From the NCBI GenBank assembly GCA_014190675.1, contig BJGT01000025.1, positions 1-33,291 on the forward strand: 33,291 nucleotides of DNA, in the 5' to 3' direction. Below are positions 15,222-22,617 of the stretch, in pieces. How positions within the stretch are numbered: the stretch's first letter is position 1; the number at the start of each line of letters is the position of its first letter. The DNA is from Comamonadaceae bacterium. GTDB taxonomy: Bacteria > Pseudomonadota > Gammaproteobacteria > Burkholderiales > Burkholderiaceae_C. A program made the position numbers and the translations under genes. The notes beneath the pieces were generated by a model. The model saw nothing but the letters and a program-made list of their open reading frames with translations. It did not search any database and had not been told where the DNA came from.

Positions 15222-17243
15222 TTGAGCAACCCGGAGGCACTGGTTGTTTTTACCCCGTCGGGCCGGCGCGGGCGTTTTCCGCTGGGCACGCCGGTGCTGC
15301 AGGCAGCCCGTTCGCTGGGGGTAGATATTGACTCGGTGTGCGGCGGCCGTGGTATTTGTGGACGCTGCCAGGTACTCGTCTCGGAAGGCGAGTTTGCCAA
15401 ACATGGGCTGGTGTCGCGCAGCCAGAACCTGTCGCCTTTTGGGGCCATCGAGACCGCTTTCTGCGAGACCCAAGCCATGCAGGCCGGGCGGCGCCTGTCT
15501 TGCTCGGCGCAACTGCTGGGTGACGTGGTGATCGATGTGCCTTCGAGCAGTCAAGTGCACAAGCAAGTGGTGCGCAAGCAGGCCGAGGCGCATGATGTTC
15601 ATCTAGACCCCTTGGTCCGTTTGCATTATGTCGAGGTGCAGCAACCCGATATGCACGACCCTTCGGGCGATCTGCGTCGTCTGGAAGACGCGCTTGAATT
15701 CGAATGGCGCCTGACCGATCTGGCCTGTGACATGCTGGTCTTGCAACAGCTGCAAACCGCGCTGCGACAGGGCGCTTGGCGGGTCACAGTGGCAGTCCAC
15801 GCTGGACGTCAAATCATTGCTGTGTGGCCGGGTTTCAAGGAGCATGTCTATGGCCTGGCGGTGGACGTCGGGTCAACCACGATTGCCGCGCACCTGTGCG
15901 ACCTGGCCTCGGGGGAGGTCGTCGCCTCGGCTGGCGTCATGAACCCGCAAATTCGTTTTGGTGAAGACCTCATGAGCCGGGTGTCCTATGTGATGATGAA
16001 CCCTGGCGGCGAGCGCGAGATGACCAGCGTGGTTCGGGCGGCGCTCAATGAACTTGCCCAAGATGTGGCGCAGCAGATCGGAATTTCGCCGCAGGATATT
16101 CTGGAGGCCAGCTTTGTTGGCAACCCCATCATGCACCACCTGCTGCTGGGTATCAACCCGGTGGAGCTGGGTGGCGCGCCCTTTGCCCTCGCCACCGACC
16201 GCGCCATGACGCTTTGGGCGGTAGAGATTGACTTTCACATCCACCGCAATGCGCGCATTTATATCCTGCCCTGTATTGCCGGACATGTAGGGGCTGATAC
16301 AGCTGGCGTGATCCTGGCTGAGCGGCCAGACCTCTCCGAGCGGGTCAGCCTGCTGGTTGATGTGGGTACCAATGCCGAAATCGTGCTGGGCAACCGGCAA
16401 CGCCTGCTGGCCTGTTCGAGCCCGACCGGGCCGGCTTTTGAGGGGGCGCAAATCAGTTGCGGGCAGCGGGCCGCGCCTGGCGCAATTGAGCGGGTACGCA
16501 TTGACCCTGACACCCTGGAGCCCCGCTTCAAGGTGATTGGCTGCGAGCTCTGGTCTGATGCAGCCGGCTTTGCGGACGCGGTGGCGATCTCGGGCGTGAC
16601 CGGGGTTTGCGGTTCGGGCATCATCGAGGTGCTCGCGGAGATGTACCTGGCCGGCATCATCCGCCAGGACGGCACGATCAGCGGCGAACTTGCCGTGCGC
16701 AACTCGAGGCTACAGGCTGATGGGCGTACCTTCTCCTATGAACTCTACCGGGCAAGCGGCAGCACACCAGCTCTGAAAATTATGCAAAACGATGTGCGTG
16801 CCATTCAGCTGGGCAAGGCGGCTCTGTATGCCGGCGTGCGGCTGCTCATGGAGCGAATGGGGATCGACAAAGTCGATCGCATCAGGCTGGCGGGTGCCTT
16901 TGGCAGCCATATTGATGTCAAGTATGCGATGGTGCTTGGCATGATCCCTGATTGCGATCTCAGCGAGGTGAGTTCGGCTGGCAATGCGGCTGGCACGGGT
17001 GCCCGCATTGCCCTGCTCGACCAGGGGTCCCGCCAAGAGATCGAGCAGTTGGTGCGTCGGGTCGAGAAAATAGAGACAGCAGTGGAGCCGCGCTTTCAGG
17101 AATTTTTTGTTGAAGCCATGGCTATCCCGCACCTCAACGCCCCGTTTGACAATTTGCGCCAAGTGGTGAAGTTGCCAGAGCGAACTGGCGTCGGCCCTGA
17201 TTCCAATCCGCGCGCACGGCGCGCAGCCCGGCGCGGCGCCTGA
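15222..17243 (+). CDS. ATP-dependent reductive activator of corrinoid protein (RACE/RamA-like, DUF4445)
   Basis: The 673-residue protein joins an N-terminal 2Fe-2S ferredoxin domain (Cys40, Cys46, Cys49 and Cys94 in RLSCSAQ) to a linker (about 105-205) and a C-terminal ASKHA-type ATPase region with YGLAVDVGSTTIAAHL (about 208-223) and LLVDVGTNAEIVLG. Such proteins use ATP and an electron donor to reduce inactive Co(II) back to Co(I) on corrinoid proteins. The start is TTG at 15222, chosen because AGGAGG lies just upstream (15208-15213) and no ATG is nearby. Its presence explains how a carrier without an AdoMet-binding reactivation domain could be repaired in an aerobe. The end has an Arg-rich tail. 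Confidence 0.92.
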   Translation: MSNPEALVVFTPSGRRGRFPLGTPVLQAARSLGVDIDSVCGGRGICGRCQVLVSEGEFAKHGLVSRSQNLSPFGAIETAFCETQAMQAGRRLSCSAQLLGDVVIDVPSSSQVHKQVVRKQAEAHDVHLDPLVRLHYVEVQQPDMHDPSGDLRRLEDALEFEWRLTDLACDMLVLQQLQTALRQGAWRVTVAVHAGRQIIAVWPGFKEHVYGLAVDVGSTTIAAHLCDLASGEVVASAGVMNPQIRFGEDLMSRVSYVMMNPGGEREMTSVVRAALNELAQDVAQQIGISPQDILEASFVGNPIMHHLLLGINPVELGGAPFALATDRAMTLWAVEIDFHIHRNARIYILPCIAGHVGADTAGVILAERPDLSERVSLLVDVGTNAEIVLGNRQRLLACSSPTGPAFEGAQISCGQRAAPGAIERVRIDPDTLEPRFKVIGCELWSDAAGFADAVAISGVTGVCGSGIIEVLAEMYLAGIIRQDGTISGELAVRNSRLQADGRTFSYELYRASGSTPALKIMQNDVRAIQLGKAALYAGVRLLMERMGIDKVDRIRLAGAFGSHIDVKYAMVLGMIPDCDLSEVSSAGNAAGTGARIALLDQGSRQEIEQLVRRVEKIETAVEPRFQEFFVEAMAIPHLNAPFDNLRQVVKLPERTGVGPDSNPRARRAARRGA

Positions 17244-17246
17244 GCC

Positions 17247-18713
17247 ATGGCCGCCAGCATTCGGACGATTCCGAGTTTTGTGGGTGGCCTGCCAGTGCAA
17301 GGCGGCGGCGCGGTTTTCGAGACCCTCAACCCGGCAAGCGGTGAGGTTCTGGCGCAGTTGTACGATGCCAATGCGCAGGATGTCGATGCCGCGGTGGCCA
17401 GTGCGCAAGCTGGTTTCGATGTTTGGTCCGCGCTGAGCGGTGCCGAGCGCGGCAGGGTCTTGCAACGGGCAGCCGAGTTGCTGCGCAGCCGCAACCGCGA
17501 GCTGGCTGAAATCGAGGTGCAGGACTGCGGCAAACCGCTGCAAGAGGCCCTGGTAGTCGATGTTCGAAGTGGTGCTGATTGCCTGGCCTATTTCGGCGGG
17601 GCTGCTGCTACCCTCGCTGGCGCCCACTACCCCTTGCAAAACGCCTTTGCCTACACCCGCAAGGAGCCGCTTGGCGTGTGCGCAGGCATTGGCGCCTGGA
17701 ACTACCCCTTGCAAATCGCCTGCTGGAAATCAGCGCCTGCCTTGGCTGCCGGCAATGCGATGGTCTTCAAGCCATCTGAGCTCACCCCCATGAGCGCGCT
17801 CAGGCTGGCGGAAATCTACCTGGAGGCCGGACTGCCACCGGGCGTTTTCAATGTTCTGCAGGGGCGCGGCAGCACAGGTGCACTTCTGGCTGCCCATCCT
17901 GGCGTGGCCAAGGTGTCGCTGACCGGTTCGGTGAGCACCGGCAAGAGCGTCATGCAGACCGCTGCTGGCACGCTCAAACGGCTAACCATGGAGCTTGGCG
18001 GCAAATCGCCGCTGCTGGTGTTTGATGATGCTGACCTCGAGCAGGCGGTATCGGCCGCCATGATGGGAAATTTTTACACGCAGGGGGAGATTTGCACCAA
18101 CTGCACCCGCGTGTTTGTGCAGCGTGGGCTGGCCGAGCAATTTCTGGCTCGACTCAAGCAGCGCACCGCCCTGCTCAGGGTGGCCGACCCGATGGACGAA
18201 AACACCCAGGTCGGCGCCCTGATCTCCAAGGAGCATGCAGACAAGGTCATGGCCTATATCGCCAGCGGACTGGCCCAAGGTGCCACCCTGAGTTGTGGTG
18301 GGCACCGGGTGGCGGTTGACGGGCTGCCGGGGGGCAACTTTGTGGCTCCAACGATTTTTTCGAACTGCAGCGATGACATGCGCATCGTGCGCGAAGAGAT
18401 TTTTGGCCCGGTGCTGTCGATGCTGACCTTTGACGACGAGGCCGAGGTGATTGCGCGTGCCAACAACACCCGCTTTGGGCTGGCAGCAGGGGTGTTCACC
18501 CGGGACATCACACGGGCCCATCGGGTGGCATCCCGTTTGAAAGCTGGTATTTGCTGGATCAACAACTACAACATCACCCCCATCGAGATGCCTTTTGGCG
18601 GTGCTGGCGAGTCTGGCATCGGCCACGAGAACAGCATGCTGGCCATGGACCATTACACCCAGCTCAAAACCGTTTATGTCGAGCTCGGCCAGGTGGCCTG
18701 CAGTTACCTTTGA
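17247..18713 (+). CDS. betB: Betaine aldehyde dehydrogenase
   Basis: BetB oxidises betaine aldehyde to glycine betaine with NAD(P)+. The 488-residue protein is of normal length and shows AGIGAWNYPLQIACWK (146-161), FKPSELTPMSA, LTGSVSTGK, general-base Glu249 in TMELGGK, and catalytic Cys283 in GEICTNCTR. The residue three after the catalytic Cys is also Cys (286), where most BetB proteins have Gly. The ending EMPFGGAGESGIG is typical. It starts at ATG three bases after the activator stop, and betA follows by 11 bases, so it is part of the operon. The wider aldehyde dehydrogenase family cannot be fully excluded, but the betA neighbour makes BetB by far the likeliest. Confidence 0.93.
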   Translation: MAASIRTIPSFVGGLPVQGGGAVFETLNPASGEVLAQLYDANAQDVDAAVASAQAGFDVWSALSGAERGRVLQRAAELLRSRNRELAEIEVQDCGKPLQEALVVDVRSGADCLAYFGGAAATLAGAHYPLQNAFAYTRKEPLGVCAGIGAWNYPLQIACWKSAPALAAGNAMVFKPSELTPMSALRLAEIYLEAGLPPGVFNVLQGRGSTGALLAAHPGVAKVSLTGSVSTGKSVMQTAAGTLKRLTMELGGKSPLLVFDDADLEQAVSAAMMGNFYTQGEICTNCTRVFVQRGLAEQFLARLKQRTALLRVADPMDENTQVGALISKEHADKVMAYIASGLAQGATLSCGGHRVAVDGLPGGNFVAPTIFSNCSDDMRIVREEIFGPVLSMLTFDDEAEVIARANNTRFGLAAGVFTRDITRAHRVASRLKAGICWINNYNITPIEMPFGGAGESGIGHENSMLAMDHYTQLKTVYVELGQVACSYL

Positions 18714-18724
18714 ACGGCCAAGTC

Positions 18725-20392
18725 ATGCGAGCGCAGACCTTTGACTACATCATTGTTGGCGCCGGTTCTGCCGGCTGTGTTCTGGCCAACCGGCTGAGTG
18801 AGGACGGTGCCGCCACAGTCTTGCTGATCGAGGCCGGTGCCCGGGACCACAGCCTCTTCATTCACATGCCCTCGGCCCTGTCCTACCCGATGGCCAATCC
18901 GAAATTCAGCTGGCAGTATGCCTCCGAGCCCGAGCCCTTCATGGACGGCCGGCGTATCCATTGCCCGCGCGGCCGGGTGATCGGTGGGTCCTCCTCAATC
19001 AATGGCATGGTCTATATCCGCGGCCATGCGCTCGATTACGACGGCTGGGCGCAGGCCCCCGGTATGGCTCAATGGTCTTATGCTGATTGCCTGCCTTATT
19101 TTCGAAAGGCCGAAACCCGCGCCAAGGGGGGTGACCTGTACCGGGGCGACAGCGGGCCGCTGCATGTCAGCACCGGGGCTTGCCATAACCCCTTGTACCG
19201 CGCCTTTATAGATGCTGGCCGCCAAGCCGGATACCCCTACACCGAAGACATGAACGGTTACCAACAAGAGGGGCTGGGCCCGATGGACATGACCGTGCAT
19301 CGAGGGCGCCGCTGGAGCACTGCCATGGCCTACTTGCGCCCGGCCTGGGGACGCAAGAACCTCACGGTGCAGCTGCGCTGCCTGGTGTCACGGGTGCTGT
19401 TTGAAGGCGAGCAGTCGCCCCGCGCGGTGGGGGTCGAGGTGTTGCACCAAGGGCAGTCGGTGCAACTGCGCGCCAACCGGGAAGTCATTCTCTCGGGCGG
19501 TGCCATCAATTCACCACAGCTGCTCAAGCTCTCGGGGATCGGGCCGCCCGATGAACTCCAAGCACTTGGTATTGGGCTCAGGTCAGCGCTGCCCGGCGTG
19601 GGTGAAAACCTGCAAGACCACCTCGAGACCTATGTGCAGTACCAGTGCACCCAGCCGATCACGCTGTTTTCTGCGCTCAAGCCACTCAACAAGCTCAAGA
19701 TTGGTTTGCAATGGCTGCTGTTTGGCAGGGGTTTGGGTGCCACCAATCATTTTGAGTCCGGCGGTTTTATCCGCAGCCAAGCCGGCTTGAGCCAGCCGGA
19801 CCTGCAGTACCATTTTCTGCCGTTGGCGGTTCGTTATGACGGCAAGTCGCCAGCCAGCTGCCATGGTTTTCAGGCCCATGTGGGCCCGATGCGCCCGACC
19901 AGCCGCGGCTATGTCCGCTTGCGCGATGCTCGGGCAACTACACCACCGCGCATCCTGTTCAACTACATGGGCAGTGCAGAGGATCGCCGCGACATGCGGG
20001 CCGCGGTCCGCCTGACACGAGAGATTTTTCAGCAGGCTGCGTTTGACGCCTTCCGCGGCACAGAACTCTCGCCCGGAGCAGCGGTGCAAAGCGATGATGA
20101 GATTGATGCGCATATCCGCGCCAACGCCGAGACCGCCTACCACCCTTCAGGCAGCTGCCGCATGGGCAGCGATGAGATGGCTGTCACGGACGCGGTGGGC
20201 CGGGTGCATGGTGTGCACGCGCTGCGCGTGGTCGATGCCTCCATCATGCCGCAAGTAGTGAGTGGCAACCTGAATGCGCCGACCATCATGATGGCCGAGA
20301 AAATCGCCGATGCGATCCGCGGGCGCGCTCCTTTGCCGTCCATCAGCGCACCGATCTTTGCCGATCCAAACGCCATGAGCGCACAGCGCTGA
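18725..20392 (+). CDS. betA: Choline dehydrogenase (GMC oxidoreductase)
   Basis: BetA oxidises choline to betaine aldehyde using FAD and passes electrons to the respiratory chain. The 555-residue protein has the FAD Rossmann motif [18 protein letters not shown] (7-24), the GMC signature [19 protein letters not shown], the second signature [15 protein letters not shown], and the C-terminal [10 protein letters not shown] and VVDASIMP with the expected active-site His. Length equals the family norm. A longer frame from 18551 lies over betB and is not conserved, so ATG 18725 is used. It sits between betB and the PchP-like gene; no betI or betT gene is in the window. Confidence 0.93.
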   Translation: MRAQTFDYIIVGAGSAGCVLANRLSEDGAATVLLIEAGARDHSLFIHMPSALSYPMANPKFSWQYASEPEPFMDGRRIHCPRGRVIGGSSSINGMVYIRGHALDYDGWAQAPGMAQWSYADCLPYFRKAETRAKGGDLYRGDSGPLHVSTGACHNPLYRAFIDAGRQAGYPYTEDMNGYQQEGLGPMDMTVHRGRRWSTAMAYLRPAWGRKNLTVQLRCLVSRVLFEGEQSPRAVGVEVLHQGQSVQLRANREVILSGGAINSPQLLKLSGIGPPDELQALGIGLRSALPGVGENLQDHLETYVQYQCTQPITLFSALKPLNKLKIGLQWLLFGRGLGATNHFESGGFIRSQAGLSQPDLQYHFLPLAVRYDGKSPASCHGFQAHVGPMRPTSRGYVRLRDARATTPPRILFNYMGSAEDRRDMRAAVRLTREIFQQAAFDAFRGTELSPGAAVQSDDEIDAHIRANAETAYHPSGSCRMGSDEMAVTDAVGRVHGVHALRVVDASIMPQVVSGNLNAPTIMMAEKIADAIRGRAPLPSISAPIFADPNAMSAQR

Positions 20393-20399
20393 ATCAGCC

Positions 20400-21434
20400 A
20401 TGCCCCGACCTCTGCAAGACCACCCAAGGGCCGCTGTCACCACTGAGTTGCTGGGCTCCTGGCCAGCGGCGGCTCGCGAGCCTTTGTTGCAACTGATACA
20501 GACCCACGCCCACCAAGGGGCATTTGCTGTTTTTGATGCCGACAACACGAGTTACCAGCATGATTTGCTGGGCGCCCTTCTTCCGCTCATGGAAAACAAG
20601 GGCCTGCTGACCCGCGACACCATGGCCCCTGCTTTGTGCGTGATTCCTTTCCACGACACCGCAGCCCATCGCGAGACGCTATACAACTATTACCAGCGCC
20701 TGAGCGCGCTCGACGACCAAATCTCCTATCCCTGGGCCTCGCAAATTTTTGCTGGCTTTACGTTGCGCGAACTCAAACATCACCTCGACGACCTTCTCTC
20801 AGATAGCCAGCCGATTGCGGTGCAAACCCTGATCCATGGCGTATTGGCCAATGCCTCGGTGGAGCGCCCGCGCCTGCTGCGCGGGCAGCAAGAGCTCTAC
20901 CAGGCCCTGGCCCAAAACGGCATCGAGGTGTTTGTGGTCAGCGCGGCGAGCGAGGAACTGGTGCGCATGCTGCTGGCAGACCCCAGGTATGGCTACCATG
21001 TCAAGCCAGAAAACGTGATCGGTGTGTCGCTGCTGCTCAAAAATAGGCAAACCGGCCAGGTCACCACGGCACGCAAGCTCATCCGTGAGGGCTGTTACCG
21101 GCCCGACGAGTTGCTCGAACATGAATTGACCCACACCCTGTGGGCGCCGCTGCCCTGGTACGAGGGAAAACCAGCCGCCATTCATACTTATGTGCATGCC
21201 TGGAAGCGCCCCATTTTGGTCGCCGGAGATACCCCGCAGAGCGACGGCCCGATGTTCTTCAGGAGCACTGATCTGGCCCGGGGCGGCCTGCGGCTTTTTG
21301 TAGCACGCGACCAGTCCTACCCAGAGAAAATGCTGCAACTGCGCGAACAGCACAGCGCCGACCAAAGTGCTGCTGGCCTGAGCCCAAATGCCCACGAGAA
21401 CTGGCTGGTGGTGCAGCCGCATGACATCGCTTGA
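20400..21434 (+). CDS. HAD-family phosphatase, phosphorylcholine phosphatase (PchP)-like, without a signal peptide
   Basis: The 344-residue HAD phosphatase has motif [12 protein letters not shown] (nucleophile Asp46, Asp48), a Ser motif ([13 protein letters not shown]), Lys in GKPAAIHTY and motif [13 protein letters not shown]. Strings such as [17 protein letters not shown] and the ASEELVRM region closely follow what I recall of Pseudomonas aeruginosa PchP, which releases choline from phosphocholine. PchP there is exported, but this protein starts [20 protein letters not shown] with no hydrophobic leader, so it should be cytoplasmic. It follows betA by 7 bases. It would feed choline to BetA; another phosphoamine substrate is possible. 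Confidence 0.85.
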   Translation: MPRPLQDHPRAAVTTELLGSWPAAAREPLLQLIQTHAHQGAFAVFDADNTSYQHDLLGALLPLMENKGLLTRDTMAPALCVIPFHDTAAHRETLYNYYQRLSALDDQISYPWASQIFAGFTLRELKHHLDDLLSDSQPIAVQTLIHGVLANASVERPRLLRGQQELYQALAQNGIEVFVVSAASEELVRMLLADPRYGYHVKPENVIGVSLLLKNRQTGQVTTARKLIREGCYRPDELLEHELTHTLWAPLPWYEGKPAAIHTYVHAWKRPILVAGDTPQSDGPMFFRSTDLARGGLRLFVARDQSYPEKMLQLREQHSADQSAAGLSPNAHENWLVVQPHDIA

Positions 21435-21474
21435 TCCATCGCAGACCTTTGCCCCGACCTATCAGAAGATTGCC

Positions 21475-22554
21475 ATGAGCCCAGAATCCAGCCCTGCTGC
21501 CCCACCAAACCGCTTTTTGAACCTGCTGGCCTCGCGCCCGTGGCTGCTGGCCGATGGCGCCACTGGCAGTAATTTGTTTGATGTCGGTCTGCTGTCGGGC
21601 GACGCTCCGGAGCTCTGGAATATTGACCACCCAGAGCGCATCACCGCGCTGCACCAAAGCTTTGTCGAGGCCGGCGCTGACATCATTCTCACCAACAGCT
21701 TTGGCGGCACCAGTTATCGCCTGAAGCTGCATCAGGCACAGTCCCGGGTTGCCGAGCTCAACCACAGCGCGGCGCGCCTGGCCCGCCAAGTGGCCGACCG
21801 CAGCGGGCGTATGGTGGCTGTTGCCGGCAGCATGGGGCCTACTGGCGAAATCATGGAGCCTGTTGGCCCTTTGAGTTTTGACTTGGCCAGACAGGCCTTT
21901 GCCGAGCAGGCCAGAAGTCTGGCGGACGGCGGGGTGGATGTTTTGTGGCTCGAAACCATGTCCTCCAAAGAGGAGGTTGTAGCGGCAGTGGCGGGCGCGG
22001 CCACTGTAGGCCTGCCGATTGTTTGTACCCTGAGTTTTGACACCAATGGCCGCACCATGATGGGTATTTCGCCAAGCGACTTTGCCGGTTTGGAGAAGAC
22101 ATTGATTCCCCGCCTGGCCGCCTGTGGAACCAACTGCGGCGTAGGTGCCTCTGAGGTGGTGGCCTGCATTCATAACCTGGCCGAAGCGATGGGCCCCGAG
22201 GTGGTGCTGGTGGCCAAAGGCAACTGCGGCATACCGCAGTACGTTGACGGCGCCATTTGCTACAACGGCACGCCCGAGTTGATGGCGCTGTATGCCAAGA
22301 TGGCGCTGGATGCGGGGGCTCGCATCATCGGCGGCTGCTGCGGAACCTCGGCCAAGCACCTGCGCGCCATGCGTGATGCGCTGGATGCGCACACGCCGGG
22401 TGCCAGCCCCGAAATGCAAACCATCATCAGCCAACTCGGTGAAGTGTCCACCGGCGCGCGTGCCCAGTGGGCGGGCGAGCAAAGCCGTTTGGGCGGAGCG
22501 GCCCCGGGGGCGGTGCTGTCGCGCAGCAGCCGCCGCCGCCCTGCTGCCACGTGA
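21475..22554 (+). CDS. Homocysteine/betaine S-methyltransferase family protein (PF02574)
   Basis: The 359-residue protein is a zinc-dependent methyltransferase of the BHMT/MetH-Hcy-domain fold: LLADGATGSNLF (24-35), TNSFGGTSYRL (73-83), Cys221 in GTNCGVG and the Cys288-Cys289 pair in IIGGCCGT are the three zinc ligands. BHMT moves a methyl from betaine to homocysteine; the MetH module moves it from methyl-corrinoid. In this operon it may act with the separate corrinoid protein in either direction. The start is uncertain: ATG 21475 agrees best with the conserved N-terminus, while ATG 21421 would overlap the previous gene. The last 40 residues are Ala/Arg/Ser-rich. It is the final gene of the operon. 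Confidence 0.86.
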   Translation: MSPESSPAAPPNRFLNLLASRPWLLADGATGSNLFDVGLLSGDAPELWNIDHPERITALHQSFVEAGADIILTNSFGGTSYRLKLHQAQSRVAELNHSAARLARQVADRSGRMVAVAGSMGPTGEIMEPVGPLSFDLARQAFAEQARSLADGGVDVLWLETMSSKEEVVAAVAGAATVGLPIVCTLSFDTNGRTMMGISPSDFAGLEKTLIPRLAACGTNCGVGASEVVACIHNLAEAMGPEVVLVAKGNCGIPQYVDGAICYNGTPELMALYAKMALDAGARIIGGCCGTSAKHLRAMRDALDAHTPGASPEMQTIISQLGEVSTGARAQWAGEQSRLGGAAPGAVLSRSSRRRPAAT

Positions 22555-22587
22555 ATCCCGTCGGCCGGTGCCACGGCGCCGAAGACT

Positions 22588-22604
22588 GCGCCTGAAGCAG
22601 GCGC
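22588..22604 (+). terminator. Perfect hairpin between convergent genes
   Basis: GCGCCTG (22588-22594) and CAGGCGC (22598-22604) pair perfectly around a 3-base loop, in the 63-base gap between the methyltransferase stop and the convergent permease stop. No T-tract follows on either strand, but the position suits a bidirectional end of both transcripts. Confidence 0.4.
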
Positions 22605-22617
22605 TGGCCATACCCGC

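Noticed and set aside
18551..18724. N-terminal extension of betA
   Set aside because: The extra codons lie over the end of betB and are low-quality His/Arg-rich sequence; the FAD motif begins right after the ATG at 18725.
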